Both the position numbers and the translations under genes were made by a program. The notes beneath the pieces are model-generated. The model was given only the letters and a program-made list of their open reading frames with translations. It was not told where the DNA came from and did no database searches. From Helianthus annuus (Eukaryota > Streptophyta > Magnoliopsida > Asterales > Asteraceae), in the NCBI RefSeq assembly GCF_002127325.2, contig NC_035441.2, positions 147,264,003-147,328,002 of the forward strand: DNA of 64,000 nucleotides, in the 5' to 3' direction. Below are positions 54,665 through 64,000 of the stretch, in pieces; position 1 is the first letter of the stretch, and every line of letters begins with the position of its first letter.

Positions 54665-57098
54665 TCAAACAATGCGCTCCAACTCCCTCGCGTAGCTGAG
54701 AGTCTGGTTTATGAGCTGGAGAGATGGAATCTCCTTGCATGATGCTGCTGATTCTTTTGCCTTGTTGAATACCAACCATCCGTTCTTCACCTCCCACTCT
54801 GGATGCTCCTGCTCAACAATTCATATTAGTTATATTATAATGTTTACTGCATGGTTAAACGCGACATGACATGATAATTTTCATATGTCCACGTGGATCG
54901 AAACAAAGAAGGATACCTCTTTGATGTATTCAAAAAGCTCTTTGTCTGATGAGAGCAACAACATTTGGCGAGCATCTTCAACCTTAAGAGAGTCGTACGC
55001 CTTCTCACTACACCCTGCAATCTCATCCCTGCAAATAAATATAATCAAGTAATGAGATAACTTTTTATGTGGATTGAGAAAATAATGTTAGAATTGCAGA
55101 TCAAGCAATTCTTACCTGACGGTCCTTGCCAAGAGATCCATGAAATAAACATAAGTTTCATGGGGAACAGTCTGTCTGGCTGTCAATACACGGTTGTAAG
55201 CACCTTCCATGAATGATTGCTCAAGCTCCACTGCATGCTTGATACAAGGATTCTCAAGAGCATTGGCTGAAAGCAACTCTAATTCAGTGTGGAACTCAGC
55301 AATCCTGTTCTGTACCAGAAGTCTCAAAAGGTTAAGACCCAAAATGGGGTACTCCTGGGGGGATTGTGGGAGACGATTGCTGTTCCAACAACATAATAAC
55401 AAAATTAGAATCATCACCCGTAATGCTAATGAATCCAGTTAACCATAGAAAGTAACTTTACCCAACATCCGTATAGTATGGTTTCAGCTGAAAGAAATCT
55501 CTCTCAAATGCATCTTGATCTTCCATCTTTACACTAAGCACCACAGCATGCTCATATATATCCCCTAAATTTGTTATCAAATATATCGGTTGATTATTCA
55601 AATCATAAACAATATAATATAACAAAAGAAATAAAGTATAGTGAATACTTACTTGCTAGAGTTAACTCTTGAACTGCATTAGGAGTTTCAGCAAACAATG
55701 GTGGGAGGCTCTTAAACTCTATCAACAAGATCTGCAAGTTAAGAAATTATATTCTAGGTTACTGCAAGTCAAACAGGATATGAAAAATGAAATATGTTCA
55801 GTGTCCTTTTAGGAAACTGGATGACATACAATTTTGAACACATGTAATTGACATACCAACATACAAAATATACGGTTTCTCAACTTAAATACCAATTATT
55901 TCTTAAGGTGTGAATGCAACTATGCTAGTCAATCAGACAACCTTGGGACCTATGAACTAGAAAGAATTTACAATCTTGATCATATCATAACCTGGGAAAA
56001 TTAAACCCTACACCGTGTTAGCTACTTAACTACCATTTTCTGAACCCGTTTGGCTCAGCAGGTTGACGGTTTGGGCCAGGTTTTCTACTACACGGTTTTT
56101 ATGGAGGAAAAAAAACTCTTTATATAATTGGTGGCATAAAATTAAACCACGAATTTTTTATGTGCATTCTTATTGTTGTAGTAGATTAGATGCTATGGAA
56201 CTCCGCAGGTGTAAGAGCTGTCTTAAGACATATCTTATCACAAAGGTCATATGTAGCGCATACTCGTGCAAATGTGCAATGTTACATCCAAGTGGTTGTA
56301 ATATGCAGGACAAACCATGACATGTGATATTTACACGATGTGGTCAAAGAATCCAAATGCACGCTACTTAGGCACAGCAAAACTGTCTGAACCGACCTAA
56401 ACTAGTCTAAAACAGTGTAAAGCAGCTAAAAATGACCTGTTCCAACCGTGCGCCTTGGTTCTCCCGGCTACGCGCTTTTTAAGCGCCTAGAGGCCACTCT
56501 TTTTGGCTTTCTCCTTTGACTAGCTAGTGTTTAGGATGCCCTAAACAACATGCATAATGTGTTCAATCGTTCAATAACGGTTCTGTTAACGTAGAGTCCT
56601 AGCATTAACAGTTCCATTATAGTATGTCCAAAAGCAGATCAGGGTTTCAAGGTTTTCTTTCACCATAACAACAAAAATAAGAACCTGATTCCATTTAAGA
56701 GTGTCTGATATTATGCAAATATACAAAAAAATATCTTAACCGTCTATTATTGCCCAATTAATCTATTATCAGTATTATCACAGATTCTGCAACAACACGA
56801 CCATCCCAATCACAAAGGAACGATACCGTTTCTCAGATCTCAATCGTGGCTTTATAATAACATCAGCTACCAATCTATAATATAGACTAACGAATCTACT
56901 CGAATTGTAATTTCATATCAACAATAACAGACATATAAACAACATACTGAAAAAAGAGGAACATAATTAGGGTTTATGGTGAATTTAAGGTACCTTAAGT
57001 TGAGAGAGAAGTCTGGAACAAGTATCGAAATCATTACGCACTAAGGCAGCTTTGAATCGCTCAAACAGCTGTGAGACCTCGGTCACCTTCGGATCCAT
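54665..57098 (-). CDS. RPN12A: 26S proteasome regulatory subunit RPN12A
   Basis: Six exons: 56994-57098, 55653-55731, 55462-55564, 55116-55379, 54917-55028 and 54665-54808, all with GT-AG introns. They give 268 residues, close to the 267 of Arabidopsis RPN12A. The protein starts MDPKVTEVSQLFERFKAALV, contains QNRIAEFHTELELLSANALE and KHAVELEQSFMEGAYNRV, and ends NQTLSYARELERIV. It is a PCI/CSN8-type lid subunit of the 19S particle, acting in cytosol and nucleus in ubiquitin-dependent proteolysis. In Arabidopsis it affects cytokinin responses. Intron 1 is 1262 bp, the others 82-107 bp. No break was found. The exon model rests on matching phases and family conservation, without transcript data. 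Confidence 0.93.
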
Positions 57099-59873
57099 AC
57101 TTTCTGGTTTCTCTTCGGTGTTTGCTTCTTCTTCTTCTTCCTCTTTCCTTCTTCCCAAGAAACCTATTCTCTTTGCAAACCCCCTTCACCCTTTGTAACT
57201 TCGGATCTTATACACCTAAAGACGCTTTGGGCTTTTATGAAGCGTCGTTTTGTATTGTATTTGGGCTTACTGCTCTGTCATTATATTAAAACTTTTTATT
57301 TCTTTTTCAATTAAATAATACTTTTTACATGTTTATTATTACTCTTTCTTTCTTCACATTCACAACCACTTTAAAAAAATATATATTAAAAATTTACAAA
57401 GAATGAACGGTGTTTTTTTCAAATTTACCAATTAACAATAACATTTTCTTTCTCCTCCACTCACAACCATTCTATATAATACAGAGAACTCACTCACATT
57501 AATATAGAGGATCCGATATGAATGCTCTAAAAGCATTCACATCCCTTCCATCAGATATTTATAAATGTGTTTTTTATATTATAAAAAGTGGTTTTGAGTT
57601 AAAAAGAGAGAAAGTTGTTTTTCGTCTTTATATTTGGGAGAACATTGTTTACTTTCTATAATTTTTTAATATATTTTGAAATTGATTATGAGTGGATGAG
57701 AAATAAAATAGAATGATAAATATATAAACAGTATTATTTAATTGAAAAGAAAAAAAAATGCTGTGATTTTTAGTGTAATTATAAGGTAGAAATGGTGGAA
57801 GGGATGTGGTAAGGTGCATAAAATCAGTTTGTTTCAATACCTGGTTCCGGTACAGAACCATGTACGAGTATTGGTCATAACCAAGTCAGATATGAAATCA
57901 ATTATTGGCTTGAAAACCCATACCTGATGTCCCTGGTTCCAAGTAGGGTAAGGAATCGGGTACCCTATACCCGAGTATTTTATTACCCTATTTTCAGGTA
58001 TTTTTAGGGTACTGACGGAGTTTTTTAAGGGGCCGGGCTACACATGTATGTGGATTTATATAGTTATGGAACCAGTTTTTGTGTATAATCAGGTGCAATT
58101 CCAGTCTACTCACGGGTACAAGTTTTGGAACTAAAAGTAACACCTGGTGCATACCCTATGGGTAAGGTCGGTACAGGTTCGGGTACTCGTTTTTAAAAAA
58201 ACCCAGTTGGATACAGGTTCGGGTTTGGGTTTTTTGTGCACCATTAGTTTAGACATTAGTATAGTTTGAGTCTATGAGACTTTTGAGACAAGTTTTGTTA
58301 TTTTCAGTTTATATCATTCTAAAATCGTATCTCGTTTCTTAGTGTATAATTACGTCTCATGTTTGGTCTCATACATGTCTAGTATATGTGTAAATCATGA
58401 TCTTTGGGCGCATAGTTTTGTTAACGTGTACCAATGGTCCTTGTTTATGGTCCCAAGGCCATGGGGTGTGGGAAGGAGGAAGGGAGCCGACGTGAACCCC
58501 CCCCCCCCCCCCCGTGTTTTCTTCGGTGGATGCTCCCCATCCTCCCCGATGTGTTGTGTGTTGAAAGGTGTTGATTGGAGGGGAATGATGGAAAGGAAGA
58601 TGGTGTCAAGTGGATGTGATGTGGCTGATGGTGGGTGGTCGGGGAAGATGAAACCACACCTCAAAGTGTAGGTGATTAAATTTACCTCTTAGAGAATTAA
58701 TCAACCAAAACTCCATCTTAAACCCATCCTTAAAAGTGAATTGAAATACCAAATACACAAGTATAAATGTAACAAGTTGAAGTTCATAAAAAGAGTTATG
58801 TCTGGTTGGTTCCTGTGGTTTGCAGATATTGCAGAGTTGACCCAAGATTTCAATAATTTTAGAATTGGTCCCGGTGATTGCGATTTTTAAACTTGGGTGA
58901 TCCTTATCACTAACCTACTAATCTGTGTTAATTTCTCAGTTAAGTGCATGTGAAATAACTAAATTACCCCTAAACAATTAAAAAAATAAAAGAGATTGCC
59001 CACCTTTTTACTCTTCTTTCCCATCTCTATTTCTCTCTCTCTCTCTCTCTCTTTCTCCAACTCCTCTTCTACCATAACAGCCACCGACCATCTCCACCTC
59101 ACCACCATCAATCTCCACCTCACCACCATCATCCATCTCCACCACCTAACACCCAATCTCACCTCCACCGCCATCAGTCTCTCATCTTCTTTATTCTAAT
59201 CCTCTATTATTCTTACTTTTGAGTTGTATCTCCAATATTTCACACAGCATCCTCTGTTGACATCATTATCTATAGTTGCTTCATCACACCAATAGTTATT
59301 TACTTCATCACAATGGTAAAGTTAATATGTTAATTTCAAAAATTCAGGCTGCTATAGGCTGTTTGTTCAGACCATATAAAACTGATTTGGAACCAAGGTT
59401 GTCTCCATGGAATACATAACACTTGGTAAATAGAAAACCTGGGTGGAATAGCTAAATTATTGCACACATGGTTGTAAAACATCATATGAAAGAAAATGAA
59501 ACACTGATTTACAAAATCACTGGAACAACCCAAAACAACATTTCCACGCAGGATCATGCTATATCCACCTAAAGGACGGCGGAAACTGAATGTGTGAACA
59601 ACTGTTAATGGTGGTATTTTGCAATAATAAGATTGTCATCTACTCGTGTATTTCATGAGAACTTCATGTATAAAAGAGGCAAAAATGTCCTTTGTCAAGC
59701 ACCATAGCAGAATGCCACCCTCCGAATATCAATTAACCACAAACAGGAAATCCAAGGAATTTGAACCCGGAAATAGAATAAAAAATTGGAAAAATACACC
59801 ACCTATTTACTTTGTATTAAAGATTTCTTCACCAAGGTTTCTTGCCAGCATTTTAAGTATTGGCTCAATATCT
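57099..59873. other. Intergenic between RPN12A and IRX14
   Basis: The promoter side of RPN12A is at its left. It holds a GGTACC/GGGTACCC-rich stretch (57830-58230), a 17-C run (58497-58513), a CT dinucleotide run (59035-59060) and a CCACC-ATC repeat (59080-59165). The 3' untranslated region of IRX14 lies at its right end. No further gene found. Confidence 0.5.
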
Positions 59874-62574
59874 CTACAAGTTGATTTTTTCTCCAGAATT
59901 CCTAGCAGTGACGCGTGCATCTGCATTTCTTGATTCATGTTTTCTTTTGCCGCGTGAACTGCGTCTTGATTTAGGGGTCCGAGTTTTTGTTGCACGCTTC
60001 TCGGTGATCTCTTGGGTTGTGCTGCTTATAACCTTTTGGGTATTGGATGGGAGTTCAGGGGGAACATCAGGCCATGGTGTTCGCTTAGCGGGTACTGTCA
60101 TTTCTAATGGAGGATCAATTATCCATCTGCATCAGAAAAAAAAAAAAAGAGCCAGCTCTTAGGATGGAATACCTCGAGTTTTAAAAATTCTATGAATTCT
60201 TGAGGCAATTACAAAGTGTTCACACTTCAGACATCATCAAGATTTTAATAAAGTATACGATTATGACTCATTATTTATGTTGTAATAATCATTTTAATAA
60301 TCAACACCTTGTTGGGAACAGCTAAAAGGTCACGAATTTCACTCGATTATTTATTAATAATGTTGATTTGAAATGGTCTGGTATCGAAGTGTATTTTAAC
60401 AGTAAACAACCTCCTAAATCGCTTTATTCAAAGACAGAGATTATTATTGTATCCGTAAACAAATTAATGCATAATACACCTACTTGTATATGTATACGTA
60501 TAAACAAACATACATATACATAAATATGAACATACAATTATACATATATGTTGTAGAATGTAGATCCATGAAATGGCTTATATCACATACATTGTAAATT
60601 CTATAGTTATCAATGGCCACAAACACAAAGAACCAAACTGTTTATATTCCCAAAATAAATAAAAAGGATTTAAAAAAACATATATGTCACTAGAAAGACT
60701 TTACCAACCACACTTCATCAAACCACCACCAAGATGGATAAAAATATCATTTTGAAGCCCTAATGATCAGTTTTGATTATGACTATCCTACTATCTAGGG
60801 ACTACGTGTCAAGTAAACCGATTACTTAGGTGTCAAACACTATTTCCTGCAACATGTTCTGATCAATTGTTATATTAATCTCACATACATCATTCCAAAA
60901 CGCACATCTAAACACCCCGTTAAAAACCATCGACCATTGTCACACCTTTCCAAACCTATATCACTATGAAATTGATCTATGCAGTTCTACACTATTTAGG
61001 ACAATGGTTTACCATTCAACACATTATTGGCATGCTCACTTGTAACACTATGCATATGTAATGATAAAAATGTGACACTAATCTAACTTATTAGGCCAAA
61101 ACACATTGAAAAAAGCACAATCATTATTATCCAAAGGTTATAACTACTGAATTTAGAAGGATGACTAACCCGGAAGGAAATTTGCTATCCGCACGAGCCT
61201 CAGCTCGAAGCCACCAAAGCATCACTTTCTTCCCACAACGACCTAGTGGTTCCACCATAGAAGCGTCCTTAACCAAAGAAAGAGGACTCCCAATGTCATC
61301 CTCTCCATCCCCGGCCACCACCACGTCCAAATCTTTAATCCAATCCGGCCTAAATTCAGCTTCCTTCCATACCAACCGTGAGTTCATCACAAACCCCGAC
61401 CACTCTAACTTCCTCGGCAACACAACTGCCATATCACCAATATAATTTGCATTCTTTCCTTTATATACACCAGTATTAAACGTGTGCCATCCGCTCAACC
61501 GATCAGATGCATTACAAGCCGGACCTTGAACCGCCAATGGTGATTTCTTCTCATCTTCTTCATCCACCGTCTTTTTACCGTGAACCTCAAACGGATCCTC
61601 ATCCGAATGACTCGAATGCGCAAGAATCCCAACCGAAATCGCACCAATCCATTCCACATTTTGGATCTCATCAAAAAGCTCCAAACTATGCATATTACTA
61701 TCGTCAGCAAACATCACAATCCCATCCAGCTTCTCTTCTCTCACAACTCTAAATCACAAACAATTAAGTCAACTCATACTCAAATTCTATCATAAAACTT
61801 CAAACTATAACCGAATTATTAAATTTACCTCAAAGCCTTCAACCTCATTTCAGACTCCACCTTATGTCTCCCCTCCCAAAAAATCGGCATCTTCTTCTCA
61901 AATCCAATATGCATAACCTTCACATTCACCTTCACTTTCGATTTCGCAAGCAACGCAGCCGTCTCGTTAGTGGCCCCACCGGCTTCCACAACAATCCACA
62001 CCACATCATAGGGCAAATTCATCAAAGTATGCATCAATCCAGTCAAATGCAAAGCTTGAAAAGTCCTCACATAAGTCGGAGTCACAACAATCAAACTTCT
62101 AGGGTTCTTAATCCCGTACTGCACCTTCTGTTCTCGCTGAACCGCTTCAATTATCCTATGAGCCTTCATAACCTCCACCGGATCCGGATGCGGCCACGGC
62201 CGGATCCGGATCCCGTGCCGCCCAACCACCACTCTGCTAGTAGCAGCAGCACCGGTGGTAATATTATTTGTATTAGCATTGGAAGTGGTAAACGAGAGCG
62301 TTTGGGCGATATCGGATGCGGATGCAAACGACGTCGTCGTAGTGGAGGTGTACAAGTTGTTGATCGAAGAAGTAGAGAAGAATAAGTAGAAGACTAAACG
62401 AGAGAATCTGAATCCGAGAACTAGACTAATGAGACAGCATAAACAATGTAGGATTAACCAGAAGATGTTGGAGGGAGACTTAACGGCGTTAGGTCCGTCC
62501 ATGGATGAATCTAACGGGAGCCTGTTGGTGCGGTTGCGGTTAGCGTAGCTCTGGTGTAAGGCTAGTAGTTTCAT
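59874..62574 (-). CDS. IRX14: Xylan beta-1,4-xylosyltransferase IRX14 (GT43)
   Basis: Three exons: 61829-62574, 61170-61748 and 59874-60126, with introns of 80 and 1043 bp. The 525-residue product is the same length as Arabidopsis IRX14 as I recall it. It is a Golgi type II membrane protein: a short N-terminus (MKLLALHQSYANR), a membrane segment at about residues 38-66 (FWLILHCLCCLISLVLGFRF), a variable stem and the GT43 domain from RHGIRIRPWPHP on. The metal-binding acidic motif is in MFADDSNMH (about 264-267). Later signatures include LPRKLEWSGFVMNSRL and ARADSKFPSGWIIDPP. It works with IRX9 and IRX10-type proteins in xylan backbone elongation of secondary walls. The second intron begins GTTAGT, a slightly unusual donor. 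No defects were found. Confidence 0.93.
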
Positions 62575-62949
62575 TTTGTGGTGGTGGTGGTGGTTGTGAG
62601 GTGGAGTTGAAGTGTTTGTAGAGTTGAATTAGATTGATGGTTGTTGGAGGAGATGATGGGGGTGGGTGGGTTGAACTAACGGAGAATGAGGTGTTAAATC
62701 AGGATGAATGCTTTGAATCTACGAATCGGTTTGATTGGGAATTCGAATTTTGTCAATTAAAATTGAGGAAGAAGCTGCTGTTGGAGTCGCTTTCGTTAGT
62801 TGTATTGTAGATGAAATGAGATTCTTATTTTTTTTATATCTTTTTGATATGATGAGTGGGTTTCGTATGTTTTAAACCAGTAAATCTCGGTGTCTGAATT
62901 ACACTCCACCGACTTTTAACTTGTTTTTTGTTGTCATTTAACAGCTCCA
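62575..62949. other. 5' flank of IRX14
   Basis: 5' untranslated and promoter region, with GTGGTGGTGGTGG just upstream of the start codon. No clear TATA box was identified. Confidence 0.4.
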
Positions 62950-62952
62950 TTA

Positions 62953-64000
62953 GACTAAAGGGTATGGAGAGCTCCATCCCAATGAGAATGAGCCGCTATA
63001 TAGGTGTTACATTACCATTCCATAAAGGATGGGTCTCCTTCATTTTTAAGGGGGTGGAGGATGGAGCTACCCCACCTTATTATTTTATAATTTTCTAAGC
63101 TTTTTTTATTAACTTAATTAAAACTTTATAAAAATTAAAAAATACTACATAAAACAACCTAAATAATTTCATTTCATAACATAAAAAAAAAAATTACATT
63201 TCCTAAAAATAAAAAAAAAACCTACGACGTCCATTTTTTCTTCACCTCTTCCTTCATCCTCCGATACACCTCTCGTTCATCCTCCGGAACCGAGTCGAGA
63301 TCCAACCTCATTATCCTAAAAACCTCCGCTCGAGCATAGTCGGCCGACACGTTTTTCTTGTAACTATATTTTTCGGCCGCAAAGTCTTTAAACGAACGGA
63401 ATTCGGAAATTAACTTGTCCATTTTCGAAGACGCCTTCGATCCGCCACCTCCACCCGAGCCGCCCCCTCCACTCGAGCCGGCCCCTTTGCGCTTTTCGGC
63501 CGCCTCTTTTTTTGCTTTGTCCCTTCCTCCGGGACGTTCGATCTCGTGAACGGGCTCCTCCTTATATTCCGGTTCGTCGTTTATGTCGATTTGACAACGA
63601 GCGGTGGAGCCTCCCGTACTATAACTTCCGGACTCGGAAGTTTTTGTCCATTTGGCGGTTGCGACCTCATTTGGAATCGGCGCCCATTTAGGTTCTTTCT
63701 TTAAAACGTTCCACGCTCGGAGGTGCGGGAAAGGCGGATTTTTTGTTTCCCATTTAGCCATCGCAAGGTTAAGAACGTCCTTGTCGCTACTCCCACTAGG
63801 ACGGTTGATGTAAAGTGGGTTATAAACCCCGATAAAATCATTCACGCACTTGTTCATTTTCCGCCACTTCCCCGATACGGAATCGAGATCACGGGCCGCG
63901 CCTTCCCCCATAAGGTTATTAAATCTATCCGTACATGCCTTTCAAAAACCAGAACACGTTTGATTGTTCCCTAAAATTAAAAAAAAATGCATAAAACTAA
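62953..64000 (-). mobile_element. PIF/Harbinger-type element 3, cut by the window edge
   Basis: The left end GACTAAAGGGTATGGAGAGC follows TTA (62950-62952). It encodes the Myb/NAM-associated partner protein on the minus strand. Whether it also carries a transposase cannot be seen. Confidence 0.6.
63222..63941 (-). pseudogene. Myb/SANT-like, NAM-associated partner protein of PIF elements, interrupted
   Basis: 239 codons run from after a TGA at 63942-63944 to the stop at 63222. The sequence ACTDRFNNLMGEGAARDLDS, then VSGKWRKMN, HLRAWNVLKKEPKWAPIP and the C-terminal Glu/Lys-rich region match the protein type encoded by ORF1 of plant PIF/Harbinger elements (often annotated as NAM-associated or glutathione S-transferase T3-like). 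A Gly-rich linker (SSGGGGSGGGGGS) lies in the middle. The family usually has Trp where the TGA is (FW then K), so a TGG-to-TGA nonsense change is likely. The N-terminal part continues left of the stop toward the window edge. Confidence 0.75.

Noticed and set aside
58342..58671. A 109-codon open frame with a 17-C run, and GGGGTGTGG/CCACACCTC ends like a MITE
   Set aside because: The frame depends on homopolymers and shows no protein features. I found no target duplication for a MITE, and the termini match only loosely.

Overview
This window is plant nuclear DNA: intron-bearing genes with GT-AG splice sites, plant-type LTR retrotransposons (Tat, Tekay, Athila-like), PIF/Harbinger, hAT and Mutator-type DNA elements, and three plant housekeeping or cell-wall genes. 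A eudicot is clear. The family (my impression is Asteraceae, from the style of the repeats) is a guess.

Positions 1-30337 are a four-level nest of transposons. The outermost layer is a PIF/Tourist-like MITE, of which only the right end (30241-30334) lies in the window. A Ty3/gypsy Tat-lineage element sits in it (1-3693 and 24041-30240), with a dual-RNase-H pol, 128-bp tandem repeats, a six-exon antisense gene and a 3' LTR. Into the Tat element, between two copies of the target duplication CCAGC, went a minus-strand Tekay-type chromovirus (3694-24035). It is now a tandem LTR-internal-LTR-internal-LTR array whose last unit was cut down by a roughly 4.3-kb deletion. A very young Athila-like element coding only for gag and protease (4295-12078, target duplication AGAAG) then landed in the outermost Tekay LTR.

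From 30.3 to 50 kb there is intergenic DNA with one intact single-exon gene, an F-box/LRR protein of the SKIP2/VFB type (35052-36656). Around it lie a Mutator-type MITE, a Helitron 3' end, a hAT MITE, a candidate DNA transposon with 34-bp palindromes (38.2-42.9 kb) that contains a gene remnant and an Athila-type solo LTR, a SINE-like sequence, and a 6.3-kb LTR element with no coding capacity (43582-49843).

From 50 to 54 kb two PIF/Harbinger elements lie head to tail and share one TTA; each carries an intact DD35E transposase but no Myb-like partner gene. A second G-rich hAT MITE follows. Two host genes on the minus strand close the window: RPN12A (26S proteasome lid subunit, six exons, 54665-57098) and IRX14 (GT43 xylan xylosyltransferase, three exons, 59874-62574). 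The right edge enters a third PIF-type element (from 62953) that carries the Myb/NAM-associated partner protein.

The host genes are not linked functionally as far as I can tell. All transposon boundaries quoted with target duplications were read directly from the sequence. Family names come from domain order and known motifs, without database searches.
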